IMG/VR virus record: IMGVR_UViG_3300042691_033915
Coordinates: 1 to 64,000 of that record
Source of the DNA: a virus
Strand: one strand, 5' to 3'
DNA length: 64,000 nt
Both the position numbers and the translations under genes were made by a program. Below the pieces are notes generated by a model. It was not told the origin of the DNA. It made no database searches and worked only from the letters and a program-made list of their open reading frames with translations. Below are positions 1-6,391 of this stretch, piece by piece. The first letter of the stretch is position 1; the number at the start of each line of letters is the position of its first letter.

Positions 1-2
1 CT

Positions 3-251
3 ATTGCGTTCACCTATCAGGCATCGTTCCATTGCGTAGAGTGCGCGAAGGAGCGATGGGGCGATGATGTGGCGAAGGGCGACACCTATGACGCGGAGTT
101 GAACCCTGTACGCGCTGTGTATAGTTTTGATGATGTCCGTGAGGATGGTGAGTCCTGTGGTACTTGCTTGCGCTGGGCTGTGGAGCCTGTCCAGCACATT
201 GCTGGCGAGTGTTCTGAGGGCGGTGCGTGCCGCTTCTTGGTGCTGGTCTAG
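3..251 (+). CDS. Zinc-ribbon-like small protein, 5' end outside the window
   Basis: The frame is open from the left edge to TAG at 249-251, so the start lies before the window; GTG at 69 is an internal codon. The visible 82 residues contain CVEC near the start and CGTC about 40 residues later, a spacing typical of small two-knuckle zinc-binding phage proteins, with an acidic stretch between them. Two more Cys follow near the C-terminus. The function is unknown; nucleic-acid or protein binding would fit but is inference. The stop overlaps a possible start of a tiny downstream frame. Confidence 0.6.
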   Translation: MAFTYQASFHCVECAKERWGDDVAKGDTYDAELNPVRAVYSFDDVREDGESCGTCLRWAVEPVQHIAGECSEGGACRFLVLV

Positions 252-322
252 TGGATGGCGCGGGCGGTCTTGGTGGGCTCATCCTGCTGCTGGTAGTCTG
301 GGCGGCTGTTAGCCGCCGATAG
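251..322 (+). CDS. Possible 23-residue single-span membrane peptide
   Basis: GTG at 251 overlaps the TAG of the previous gene by one base. The 23-codon frame encodes a Gly-rich start, a hydrophobic stretch (GLILLLVVWAAV) and a basic end (SRR), the layout of a minimal membrane peptide. There is no clear Shine-Dalgarno, so it would depend on coupled translation. Its last codons lie in a GC-rich inverted repeat (301-317). This may be chance coding. Confidence 0.25.
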   Translation: MDGAGGLGGLILLLVVWAAVSRR

Positions 323-336
323 AACACCTGTTCTAT
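301..336. repeat. Two adjacent perfect short palindromes
   Basis: Positions 301-317 read GGCGGCT-gtt-AGCCGCC. Positions 319-336 read ATAGAACA-cc-TGTTCTAT. Both arms match perfectly in each. The second has the size and symmetry of a dimeric repressor site. Confidence 0.6.
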
Positions 337-344
337 TTAGGGGT

Positions 345-361
345 TGGCACAAGTTGTGCCA
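345..361. repeat. 17-bp palindrome, copy 1
   Basis: TGGCACAA-g-TTGTGCCA has perfect 8-bp arms. A second site with the same outer half-sites, TGGCAC and GTGCCA, and the same length lies at 435-451. Two matching palindromes in one intergenic region suggest a protein-binding site pair. Confidence 0.6.
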
Positions 362-371
362 CGCTTGTTAG

Positions 372-424
372 GGCTTATGACTTACGGCTTATGGCTTATG
401 GCTTATCTGTAACAATGTAACAAT
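372..424 (+). repeat. Tandem 7-mers followed by tandem 8-mers
   Basis: Five 7-base units run from 372 to 406: GGCTTAT at 372, 386, 393 and 400, with the variant GACTTAC at 379. They are followed by two exact copies of GTAACAAT at 409-416 and 417-424. Such iteron-like arrays occur at replication origins and at multi-site regulatory regions. The sequence does not decide between these. Confidence 0.6.
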
Positions 425-434
425 CGCGCGCGGC

Positions 435-478
435 TGGCACGGGCTGTGCCACTATCCACGATGGATAGAATCTATCCA
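435..478. repeat. Overlapping operator-like palindromes
   Basis: 435-451 is TGGCAC-gggct-GTGCCA, copy 2 of the 345-361 palindrome. 452-468 is CTATCCA-cga-TGGATAG. It shares an arm with 462-478, TGGATAGA-a-TCTATCCA. The CTATC/GATAG half-site recurs at the leftward early promoter at 7493-7520. The sites lie just upstream of the -35 box at 490. Confidence 0.6.
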
Positions 479-489
479 CCACTAGGGGC

Positions 490-518
490 TTGACGGCATT
501 GCGGCGATGTGGGAGAAT
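490..518 (+). promoter_or_regulatory. Sigma-70-like promoter for the SH3-like gene, copy A
   Basis: TTGACG (490-495), a 17-base spacer, then GAGAAT (513-518). The block from 486 to about 530 strongly resembles 1032-1076, which precedes another small gene. Common elements are GGGGCTTG, CGATGTG, GA-AATC and TCAGCGG. The duplicate supports a real regulatory unit. Confidence 0.55.
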
Positions 519-568
519 CGTTTCAGCGGCGCAGGAGAAGCGACCGCAATAGGAGAGAGGAGAACACA

Positions 569-847
569 ATGGCACTCATTACACCAGAGGAAGCAACGGC
601 GTTGATTCTCGCCACGAAGGGCAAGATTTTCAGCGTTGAGTTTGTGAAGCGCACCACGGGTGAGCACCGCAAGATGGTAGCCCGCCTCGGGGTGAAGAAG
701 CACCTCGCAGGGGGCGACGCAGCCTATAACTTCATTGAGAAGGGGCTGGTCAGCGTCTTTGACGTTCAGAAGGGCGACTATCGGGCTATCCCGCTAGACG
801 CTATCAGCACCCTAGTAGTAGGGGGAGAGACCTACACCATCGCCTAA
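569..847 (+). CDS. Small SH3-like beta-barrel phage protein
   Basis: The 92-residue product starts at ATG 569, after the purine-rich ribosome site AGGAGAGAGGAG. It resembles small phage proteins annotated as SH3 beta-barrel fold proteins. Strands around FSVEFVKR and MVARLGVKKH are followed by a Gly-rich turn, then VSVFDVQK and the closing strand YRAIPLDAI. It has no signal peptide or membrane segment, so it is probably cytoplasmic. The function is unknown; a DNA- or protein-binding accessory role is plausible. It has its own promoter and a strong terminator, so it is a single-gene unit. Confidence 0.75.
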   Translation: MALITPEEATALILATKGKIFSVEFVKRTTGEHRKMVARLGVKKHLAGGDAAYNFIEKGLVSVFDVQKGDYRAIPLDAISTLVVGGETYTIA

Positions 848-868
848 GGGTTAGGCGGGTTAGCACCA

Positions 869-905
869 GAGGCTAGGGGATTCTCCACCCCTAGCCTCGC
901 TTTTT
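869..905 (+). terminator. Rho-independent terminator
   Basis: GAGGCTAGGGG (869-879) pairs perfectly with CCCCTAGCCTC (888-898) across an 8-base loop. GC and five T follow. It closes the transcript of the gene ending at 847. Confidence 0.85.
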
Positions 906-950
906 AGGGGTTAGGGGTTATCAGTTAGGGGTTAGTTAGTTAGGGGTTAG
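904..950 (+). repeat. TTAGGGG repeat array 1
   Basis: TTAGGGG occurs at 904, 911, 925 and 940, with shorter TTAG units between. Isolated GGGTTAG units already begin at the stop codon of the preceding gene. The rest of the gap between 848 and 1111 is G/A-rich DNA (950-1000) without a supported gene, and then a promoter. Confidence 0.7.
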
Positions 951-1036
951 GCGACACAGGGGAGAGGCAAGAAGGGGAGAGGGGGAGAAGGGGAGAGCAG
1001 GGGCGCACCACCACCAGAGAGGGCGAGGGCTGGGGC

Positions 1037-1065
1037 TTGCGGGATTGCCGACGATGTGCGACAAT
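1037..1065 (+). promoter_or_regulatory. Sigma-70-like promoter, copy B
   Basis: TTGCGG (1037-1042), a 17-base spacer, then GACAAT (1060-1065). It is a diverged duplicate of the promoter block at 486-530 and precedes the gene starting at 1112. Confidence 0.5.
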
Positions 1066-1111
1066 CTCATCAGCGGGGCAAGTGATCCCGTCAATGGAGA
1101 GGAGCGGAACG

Positions 1112-1288
1112 ATGAAGGAAGGACAGACCTGCGAGAGCACCACGAACGAGGAGAGTATCTGCTACGACCCGAAGGGGCTGGACACCTGCGACGAACCCGC
1201 AGTCTGGGGGCAGGTGAACGAGGAGACAGGCGCAACCATCTGGCATTGCCAGACGCACGCCGACGCGGTGATGAGTTTCCGCCCATAG
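1112..1288 (+). CDS. Small Cys/His-rich zinc-binding-like protein
   Basis: The 58-residue product starts at ATG 1112, after GGAGAGGAG. An upstream ATG at 1037 sits inside the promoter and lacks a ribosome site. Cys residues precede a C-x-x-P-A-x-W segment, and the sequence ends with a C-x-x-H motif (WHCQTHAD). That arrangement is common in short phage or actinobacterial proteins and suggests one zinc site. The function is unknown. The gene is transcribed alone from the copy B promoter and is followed by TTAGGG repeats and a hairpin. Confidence 0.65.
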   Translation: MKEGQTCESTTNEESICYDPKGLDTCDEPAVWGQVNEETGATIWHCQTHADAVMSFRP

Positions 1289-1325
1289 TTAGGGGTTAGG
1301 TTAGGGTTAGGGTTAGGGTTAGGGG
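1289..1325 (+). repeat. Telomere-like TTAGGG array 2
   Basis: Consecutive units are TTAGGGG, TTAGG, three TTAGGG and TTAGGGG. The last unit is also the left arm of the hairpin at 1319-1345. The G-rich strand is the coding-sense strand. Four or more G-triplets in a row could form a quadruplex in DNA or RNA. Confidence 0.75.
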
Positions 1326-1345
1326 CGGGGTTATCCCGCCCCTAA
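1319..1345 (+). terminator. GC-rich hairpin, terminator-like
   Basis: TTAGGGGCGGG (1319-1329) pairs perfectly with CCCGCCCCTAA (1335-1345) across five bases. No T-run follows, so intrinsic termination is uncertain. The rest of the gap to 1581 holds a GA-rich tract (about 1398-1425), a short inverted repeat (1372-1377 with 1387-1392) and T9 at about 1518-1526. I see no gene in it. Confidence 0.5.
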
Positions 1346-1581
1346 TCGCTACCCTTCGGGATCGCGTGGGATCGGCTGGGACTAGGAGCCGACTAGTCAG
1401 AGAGTCAGAGAGAGAGTCAATCAGAGGCCGACAGAGTTTCGGAGTTTGTGCTAGACCCCCTAACCCCCCGCAGGATTCCGACGAAGTACCCGAGGTGGCT
1501 CGCGCTAGGGCCATACTTTTTTTTTACCAAATCTGTGTCGTAGAAGCCCAACCCCTTGCCCTCTGCTATGCTGGGCGTAAC

Positions 1582-1836
1582 ATGTCCACCATGAACTACG
1601 TTATTCGCTACGAAAACGGGAACATCGGCACCTGGCGCGTGACGTCTGACGACTGGGAAGAGGTAGCTCTGACCCCCCGACAAGCGCTGGAAATGATTGC
1701 CACACGGGAAATCAGCGACCGGAACAACGATATCGCCACGATGTCGATTCGCTGGCTGGATGTCCCTGAATGGGAAGAGATCCCAAGTCCCGATGACTTT
1801 GAGGCGTTCCACCCTGCGAGGATTCCTCAGCAGTGA
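1582..1836 (+). CDS. Hypothetical acidic protein
   Basis: The frame encodes 84 residues from ATG 1582 (MSTMNYVIRY), or 81 from the next ATG at 1591. Neither has a strong Shine-Dalgarno. The sequence is a compact acidic protein with two Trp-containing strands near the N-terminus (GTWRVTSDDW), a helix (PRQALEMIATREI), and a Pro-rich acidic end. It has no membrane segment or recognised motif. Its stop overlaps the GTG start of the next gene by 4 bases, so the two are probably translationally coupled. The function is unknown. Confidence 0.55.
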   Translation: MSTMNYVIRYENGNIGTWRVTSDDWEEVALTPRQALEMIATREISDRNNDIATMSIRWLDVPEWEEIPSPDDFEAFHPARIPQQ

Positions 1837-2096
1837 GCAAACACGCTCTTTCCGGTATCAGTGCGAAGGCTGTCGTGGAAGCAGTGGCAAAAGCCCGGCC
1901 TGGTTCGGATATAATCGTTTGGTATTATGCGATTGAGGCGATCAAGGCCATACAACTTGGACATCCAGAGCGCGTACCGCTCGTGAACGGGCGTCCGTTT
2001 ATGGAGCTGGGCGACCTACGCGGGCTTACCGCTTCCGAGATCGCTTCCCGCCTTTCCCTCCCAGAGGAACTTCTGCACCGCATTTCGGACATGTAA
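1833..2096 (+). CDS. Hypothetical protein coupled to the upstream gene
   Basis: GTG at 1833 overlaps the TGA of the preceding gene (GTGA). The product is 87 residues, helical in outlook, ending in a segment that looks like a small helix-turn-helix (LTASEIASRLSLPEELLHRI). No family is recognised. Its last 71 bases overlap, convergently, the end of the ParB-like gene, which is unusual for two real genes. One of the two stop regions may be non-essential. Confidence 0.5.
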   Translation: MSKHALSGISAKAVVEAVAKARPGSDIIVWYYAIEAIKAIQLGHPERVPLVNGRPFMELGDLRGLTASEIASRLSLPEELLHRISDM

Positions 2097-2532
2097 GCGG
2101 CTCTCGTTCGGGCTTCTCCATCTCCCCGGAAGCAGCGAGAATATCTTCGATATCCTGGCTATCAAACCCCGTACCGGCAATGGCGTCTTGCTGGGCAAGG
2201 AGCGTCAGCATGTCTGCGAGATACGGCTCGTCCCAGCTGGCAAGGTCGCTCATCCGGTTGTCGGCAATCAGGATCTTCCGGGCCTGGGTATCGTCGCAAT
2301 CAACCCAGAAGACGGGGATGGTCGCCAACCCCGCAATCCTAGCGGCCTGGAGACGATGATTCCCAGCGAGTACCCTTCGGGAAGAAATTTGGGCGACGAC
2401 GGTGCCAAACCATCCGTTCTCGGTGATGGATGTGGAGATGGCGCCGATATCCCCCTGTCTCGGGTTCTCCGGGTGTGTCTCCAGGCTGTCGATGTTGACG
2501 TACTCGACGTTTCCGTGCAGGGGGGTTGTCAT
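2026..2532 (-). CDS. ParB-like nuclease-domain protein
   Basis: The 168-residue product starts at ATG 2532 with GAGG upstream. The N-terminal half matches the ParB/sulfiredoxin-like fold: IDSLETHPENPR, then a strand, then the signature AGNHRLQAA (around residue 57) that binds nucleotide in ParB-type CTPases or catalyses cleavage in ParB-like nucleases. The C-terminus carries a CPKC knuckle and a basic tail. There is no long helix-turn-helix domain as in a partition ParB. It is therefore more likely a phage ParB-like DNA-binding or nuclease accessory protein than a plasmid partition protein. It is the last gene of the leftward operon. Confidence 0.8.
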   Translation of the reverse strand: MTTPLHGNVEYVNIDSLETHPENPRQGDIGAISTSITENGWFGTVVAQISSRRVLAGNHRLQAARIAGLATIPVFWVDCDDTQARKILIADNRMSDLASWDEPYLADMLTLLAQQDAIAGTGFDSQDIEDILAASGEMEKPEREPLTCPKCGAEVPLGGKGGKRSRKR

Positions 2533-2544
2533 GGCTATCCTCTT

Positions 2545-2880
2545 TCATCGTAGCTTGTCGAAATCAAACGCCTTGGCAATCTTCTCCATTGGGTAGCACC
2601 CAAGAAGCACCCGGGGCGACTGAACGCCAACCGGATAGTAGAGCAAGGCCGGAACAGAGGTAATCCCTGCTGCCGCCATGCCTGCTGCCATGCGTGAATT
2701 TTCGTCAAAATTTATTTTTGCAATAAAGATCTTCTCGCCGTACTTATTGTCGAGACGCGTCAGCTCGGCATCTAGCATGAGGCAGGGTTCGCACCAGGGC
2801 GCCCATACATCCACCAGGATCGGCTTGGTTGAGCCAAGAACGACTGGGCCAAACGTCTCGTCGGTAATGCTAAAGATCAT
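2545..2880 (-). CDS. Thioredoxin-like protein 1 (WCEPC)
   Basis: The 111-residue product has the size of a single thioredoxin domain. The active site is W-C-E-P-C (Cys30 and Cys33), preceded by the canonical strand ILVDVWAPW. The cis-proline loop is TSVPALLYYP. The N-terminus lacks a signal peptide, so it acts in the cytoplasm as a thiol reductant. Glu replaces the usual Gly between the cysteines, which should shift the redox potential. It follows the second thioredoxin gene directly and probably arose by tandem duplication, though the two have diverged widely. In phages thioredoxins can support ribonucleotide reduction or polymerase processivity; neither partner is in this window. Confidence 0.9.
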   Translation of the reverse strand: MIFSITDETFGPVVLGSTKPILVDVWAPWCEPCLMLDAELTRLDNKYGEKIFIAKINFDENSRMAAGMAAAGITSVPALLYYPVGVQSPRVLLGCYPMEKIAKAFDFDKLR

Positions 2881-2884
2881 GGGG

Positions 2885-3217
2885 TTATTTTACCAGTTCC
2901 GAGAGCCGGAAGCGTCGCTCTAGCTCAATTGCTGTGGTGGCACCCACGACCGAGAGTGGGGCCTCTTTGCCGCCCGGATAGAAGATGATGGTAGGGATGG
3001 AGCGGATATAGAGGCTGCGTGGGGTGAGGGGGTTCTCGTCGACGTTGACCTTGGCGATGCGGAGTTTGCCTCCGTACTGTGCTTCCAGTTTCTCAAGCTC
3101 TGTCGAAATCATCACACAGGGCTTGCACCAAGGGGCCCAGAAATCTACAAGGATTGGACCAGTCGATTCAAGAACGTCGTGCTGAAATTGTGCATCGGTT
3201 GTAGAAAAAATCGACAT
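2885..3217 (-). CDS. Thioredoxin-like protein 2 (WCKPC)
   Basis: ATG 3217 was chosen because GGAGG lies 6 bases upstream; the frame opens 13 codons earlier without a ribosome site. The product is 110 residues with WCKPC (Cys31 and Cys34), strand ILVDFWAPW and cis-Pro loop RSIPTIIFYP. It is closer to standard bacterial thioredoxins than its neighbour, which starts 5 bases after its stop. A 126-base gap with a hairpin separates it from SSB upstream, so the pair may have separate expression control. Confidence 0.9.
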   Translation of the reverse strand: MSIFSTTDAQFQHDVLESTGPILVDFWAPWCKPCVMISTELEKLEAQYGGKLRIAKVNVDENPLTPRSLYIRSIPTIIFYPGGKEAPLSVVGATTAIELERRFRLSELVK

Positions 3218-3306
3218 ACGGTCCTCCACAGACACTGTAGGGCCGGAGGCGTTCAACCCCCGACCCTACGATTGCTCTTCCTCCGTTAATCGGTAGAAGA
3301 ATATAC

Positions 3307-3327
3307 CGCATGGTACGAATCCATGCG
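3307..3327 (-). other. Hairpin between SSB and the thioredoxins
   Basis: CGCATGG (3307-3313) pairs with CCATGCG (3321-3327) across 7 bases, just after the SSB stop. No T-run follows, so it may attenuate or protect mRNA ends rather than terminate. Confidence 0.35.
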
Positions 3328-3343
3328 AGACGCAATCAATCTG

Positions 3344-3733
3344 TTAGAACGGCAGCTCGTCGAGGTCCTCTTCGACCTTTGGAGCGTTCATCCCGCCGTT
3401 GCCTTCGTTGATGTTCTTCACACTGCGTGACAACACCTGGAAGTACTTCGCGTGAATGTTCAAGTCAGTCCGTGTGGTTCCTGACTTGTCCTGCCACGAA
3501 GAAACCTGTGGGGTTCCCTCGATCCAGATAAGGTCACCCTTCTTGACAACCTTCTCTGCAAGCTCTGCGCGACCATCCCAGCAGGTAATCGGATACCAGG
3601 TGGCTTCCGACTCGCCCTTCTCATTCTTCGCGCCGTGTACGGCAACGTTGAAGTTAGCGACTGGGCGACCCTTTGCGGTCTGTCGCGTGGTTGGCTCACC
3701 GCCGACGCGGCCGATCATCTGTACCTTGATCAT
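3344..3733 (-). CDS. ssb: Single-stranded DNA-binding protein
   Basis: The 129-residue product starts at ATG 3733 with AAGAAGGG upstream. It shows the OB-fold of bacterial SSB: start strand IKVQMIGRVGGEPTTR, the core PVANFNVAVHG, the WYPITCWDGRAELA segment and the GDLIWIEGTPQV strand. After about residue 110 comes a short disordered tail ending in DLDELPF, which corresponds to the acidic tip (DDLPF type) that recruits replication and repair enzymes. It is shorter than E. coli SSB, as is usual in phages. It sits in the replication/recombination operon between RusA and the thioredoxins. Confidence 0.92.
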   Translation of the reverse strand: MIKVQMIGRVGGEPTTRQTAKGRPVANFNVAVHGAKNEKGESEATWYPITCWDGRAELAEKVVKKGDLIWIEGTPQVSSWQDKSGTTRTDLNIHAKYFQVLSRSVKNINEGNGGMNAPKVEEDLDELPF

Positions 3734-3758
3734 TGCTTAACCCTTCTTCCTGATCGGA

Positions 3759-4205
3759 TTAATATGCGCCAAGGTGCTCTGCATGGCGTAGGGTGACGTG
3801 GACACCGATCTTGTCCAAATCAACATACTCCTTGGATGCGACAATCCGCACAACATGCGAATCGTCCACCCACACCTTTGCGTCTGTTACACCGTCAAGC
3901 ACGGCTCGGACTAACTTGTCCAAATCGGGCTTTGACGTATGGCTCGTGGGGGATGAATCTTTCACCCCCTTTGCGCCGTAGTGATGCTTGGGGCGTGGCA
4001 GACAAAACCGCAACACGACCCAATATGGACTGCTTGGCGGGGTCTGTCGGTGCAGGGCAATTGCCGTGCGCACCTTGGTCCGCCAACCCTTCAGCTTGCG
4101 GTTTGCCGATGTAATCACCGGCCTACCGTTATGCATGAAAGCAGTAGAGGAGCCCTGGGGGATGGGGAGCCCAGGGATAAAGAGAGAGAACGTTACTTCT
4201 TCCAT
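3759..4205 (-). CDS. RusA-like Holliday junction resolvase
   Basis: The product is 148 residues from ATG 4205, 13 bases inside the end of the DnaC-like gene; the longer frame to 4250 begins within that gene. RusA features are the opening strand TFSLFIPGLPIPQGS and the metal-binding core KPDLDKLVRAVLDGVTD followed by KVWVDDSHVV. The Asp residues of PDLDKL, LDG and VDDS match the catalytic acidic set. It would resolve branched replication and recombination intermediates before packaging. Start choice is moderately certain because no strong ribosome site exists and coupling is likely. Confidence 0.87.
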   Translation of the reverse strand: MEEVTFSLFIPGLPIPQGSSTAFMHNGRPVITSANRKLKGWRTKVRTAIALHRQTPPSSPYWVVLRFCLPRPKHHYGAKGVKDSSPTSHTSKPDLDKLVRAVLDGVTDAKVWVDDSHVVRIVASKEYVDLDKIGVHVTLRHAEHLGAY

Positions 4206-4882
4206 TGCAGTGGGCGGTGGTCCGCCGTCTCCAACTTGATGGTGCGGCACATCTGCTGTAGCCGCGATACGGTTGCCCCATAGCCAAGGGAGTCCAACTC
4301 GTCGAGCGTCCGATTGGACGTGACAAGCATGGGGAGCATGTTCTGGTAGCGAGACTCCACAAGCACGTAGAGGCGCTCGGTTGCCCAGTCCGTGGCCTTC
4401 TCCTTACCGAAGTCGTCAAGCACCACAAGCGATGCCTTGGTGCAGGCAAACTCGAACAGGTCTTGGGCTGCGGACTCTGAGAACTTGAAGGATGCGCGAA
4501 TACGGTCAAGGAAGATCGGCACGTTCAGGTACCGAATGCCTGACTGACCCTTGCGGACGCGCTCCATTGCTGCTGCGCATACCAAGTGAGTCTTACCCGT
4601 GCCTGGCTCGCCCAGCAGGAAGAAGCCTTCGCCACGTGTCTGGTTTGCGGTGCTGTTGGACCAGTCGAGTGCCACGTCGTAGGCCTTCTGGTTGCCCTTC
4701 TCTGTTCCGAACTCAAGAAATGTAGCGCCCACATAGCGTGGGGGAATAAGGGTTGCCTTCGTCATGCGCTCCAGTACATCTCGCTGTCGAGCAAGGTGCA
4801 GCTCTTCGGCATTCGGAACATCGTGTTCGCCAAGCTGGAATGACCCAGCAATGCGGTCTAGCTCAGGACTCAATGAATGCAT
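4193..4882 (-). CDS. DnaC/IstB-type AAA+ ATPase, putative helicase loader
   Basis: The 229-residue product starts at ATG 4882 after AGGAGGAAGGG. Walker A is GEPGTGKT (residues 91-98), Walker B VVLDDFG (about 153-159) and sensor 1 VTSN (187-190). The size and order match DnaC-like loaders, which place a replicative helicase on DNA. No DnaB helicase is in the window, so the partner is either host DnaB or lies elsewhere. It overlaps the upstream replisome-organiser-like gene by 20 bases. This is the usual pairing of initiator and loader in phages. Confidence 0.9.
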   Translation of the reverse strand: MHSLSPELDRIAGSFQLGEHDVPNAEELHLARQRDVLERMTKATLIPPRYVGATFLEFGTEKGNQKAYDVALDWSNSTANQTRGEGFFLLGEPGTGKTHLVCAAAMERVRKGQSGIRYLNVPIFLDRIRASFKFSESAAQDLFEFACTKASLVVLDDFGKEKATDWATERLYVLVESRYQNMLPMLVTSNRTLDELDSLGYGATVSRLQQMCRTIKLETADHRPLQWKK

Positions 4883-5621
4883 CCCTTCCTCCTACTTTCT
4901 TTTCAGGCTCCCACTTCTTAAAGCCGCTCATCTTCTGTACGTATGCCAACGGGTCTCCTGTGACGTCCCGCAGGGCTGCGTCAGCCATTGCAGACATGAT
5001 AGCAGGAATTCCGCCTGGGTAGGTTTTCATCAACTTGGCGATTCGGCTGTAGTCTCCACGCTGAAGCACAATGCCAAACATTGCCCCCATAAACTCGCCA
5101 AGCCGGCCTTGCGTGTTTGGGCCAGAGACGACATATTCCAACCACTCCTTCATCGTGCGGTAGACAATTTCTGTTCCCTCTTCGTCGCGCAAGCCAAGGC
5201 GTTCCAGTCGGGCAATTGCCGCCGCTGCCTTCTCTGCGCGCTCCTGCGCACCGACGGAGTCTGGGGTCTCCTGCCACTCGTCCCAGTCGTGTACCACCAG
5301 GCCGTCCAGCAGCCCAACCCGTCGGAAGATGGGCAGGTACTTGGCGTTTTGGGTGCCGACCATTGCCTCAATGTGCTGGTCAGACTCAAAGACGCCGCCG
5401 CACTCTGACGCCGCACAAAGCACGGTGACCCACGCCCAGCGAGCACTGTGGTCTGGCAACCGCCAGATCTTCTTATGACGCGGTAGGTCGGCGTAGCACT
5501 TCCAATAGTGCCGCGCGATTACTTCAGGCGACCGCGCAGATTCTCCGAGATACGCACCACTGGCAGGAGCTTCTTCAAGCCCTCCTCCGTTTGCGGTAGC
5601 TGTTGCGGGTGACTCTCCCAT
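4863..5621 (-). CDS. Replisome-organiser-like replication protein
   Basis: ATG 5621 was chosen with AAGGAGG 11 bases upstream; a TTG three codons earlier is too close to that site. The product has 252 residues. After a flexible Ala/Gly-rich start it has a segment resembling the N-terminal winged helix of phage replisome organisers (LPRHKKIWRLPDHSARWAWV to GLLDGLVVHDWDEWQ). A helical region and a C-terminal stretch resembling the DnaD-like YVQKMSGFKKWEP follow. The place just before the DnaC-like gene supports origin binding and helicase recruitment. It overlaps the end of the nuclease gene by 103 bases, longer than usual. Assignment rests on pattern and context. Confidence 0.65.
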   Translation of the reverse strand: MGESPATATANGGGLEEAPASGAYLGESARSPEVIARHYWKCYADLPRHKKIWRLPDHSARWAWVTVLCAASECGGVFESDQHIEAMVGTQNAKYLPIFRRVGLLDGLVVHDWDEWQETPDSVGAQERAEKAAAAIARLERLGLRDEEGTEIVYRTMKEWLEYVVSGPNTQGRLGEFMGAMFGIVLQRGDYSRIAKLMKTYPGGIPAIMSAMADAALRDVTGDPLAYVQKMSGFKKWEPEKKVGGRDAFIES

Positions 5622-6391
5622 CGGTTGCAAGCCTCCTTATACTCGCACGTGGCGTGCGCAAACGCCGTTGGATTAGGATACACAATCCCTTGTTCCATTG
5701 CAGTCAGGACCACTCGCGCCTGCGTGTACAGGCGGTCAATGTCGCCCTGGTTTCGTGTTGTGACCCGTCGATCTACAAGCGGACCCTTAGCGTTCTTGCT
5801 AATAATGTTAAAGGTCACGCTTGGGTCATGCTCGTAGTTCTGGCGAACCGCCATCGTGTAGGCAGTCGCCTGAATGTCGCCATGCTCTCGACCCTCTTCC
5901 CACTTGCGCGATGCGGTCTTGTGCTCGACCACATCGTTGGTATCAAGCAGCAGGTCAACCTGCGCCTTCAACTTAATAGGAAGCTTGCCAAGGCGACTAT
6001 GGGTAATGTCGGCAAACATCGTGTGTTCAATGTGCTTGCCGTTCCAGTCGTCGCCAGCATAGATTGCGGCCTGGAGCATCGTCTTGCCCATTTGGCCTTG
6101 ACCAATCGGATCGGCGTCCTTCTCGGCAGCCCAGTCAACCTTGGCGGACTCCTCAGCAAACGTCTTGTCGTATTGCCGATATGCCAGCCCAATGTCGCCA
6201 GTCAACTTACCCCCGTGAAGCGGCGCGTACCAGCCAGCAAGGCCAGCGTGCACCGATGTTCCTAAGGCAAAGAATGCCGCAGTCTTATCGGTCCAGAGAC
6301 CAAGGCGATAGCGATACCACCAGCGCAGCGGACACGAGAAGTACTCTCGAATCTCGCTGACGCTAATGTGCTCTACATCACGTTCATGCAT
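5519..6391 (-). CDS. RecB/Cas4-type PD-(D/E)XK nuclease
   Basis: ATG 6391 overlaps the previous stop as TAATG; the product is 290 residues. RecB-family motifs occur in order: SCPLRWWYRYRLGL (Cys20), GTSVHAGL (His48), QVDLLLD (Asp146), VEHKT (Glu156, Lys158) and QATAYTM. C-EYKEA-C near the C-terminus, with Cys20, recalls the iron-sulfur staple of AddB/Cas4 nucleases, although only three Cys are visible instead of four. With the Erf-like protein encoded directly upstream it probably forms an exonuclease/annealase recombination pair. It acts on linear DNA ends in the cytoplasm. Confidence 0.87.
   Translation of the reverse strand: MHERDVEHISVSEIREYFSCPLRWWYRYRLGLWTDKTAAFFALGTSVHAGLAGWYAPLHGGKLTGDIGLAYRQYDKTFAEESAKVDWAAEKDADPIGQGQMGKTMLQAAIYAGDDWNGKHIEHTMFADITHSRLGKLPIKLKAQVDLLLDTNDVVEHKTASRKWEEGREHGDIQATAYTMAVRQNYEHDPSVTFNIISKNAKGPLVDRRVTTRNQGDIDRLYTQARVVLTAMEQGIVYPNPTAFAHATCEYKEACNRWESHPQQLPQTEEGLKKLLPVVRISENLRGRLK

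Noticed and set aside
1037-1111. Upstream extension of the Cys-rich gene to ATG 1037
   Set aside because: The extension covers the promoter boxes and lacks a ribosome site, while ATG 1112 has GGAGAGGAG.
1289-1325. TTAGGG repeats as evidence of eukaryotic origin or a linear telomere
   Set aside because: They are internal, flanked by phage genes with bacterial promoters, and no end structure is present.
1330-1580. Possible tRNA in the structured gap
   Set aside because: Inverted repeats are present but no acceptor-stem, T-loop GTTCRA or anticodon arrangement fits.
2026-2532. The ParB-like gene as part of a plasmid-type partition system
   Set aside because: No ParA gene and no central helix-turn-helix domain; the size suits a ParB-like nuclease/DNA-binding accessory protein.
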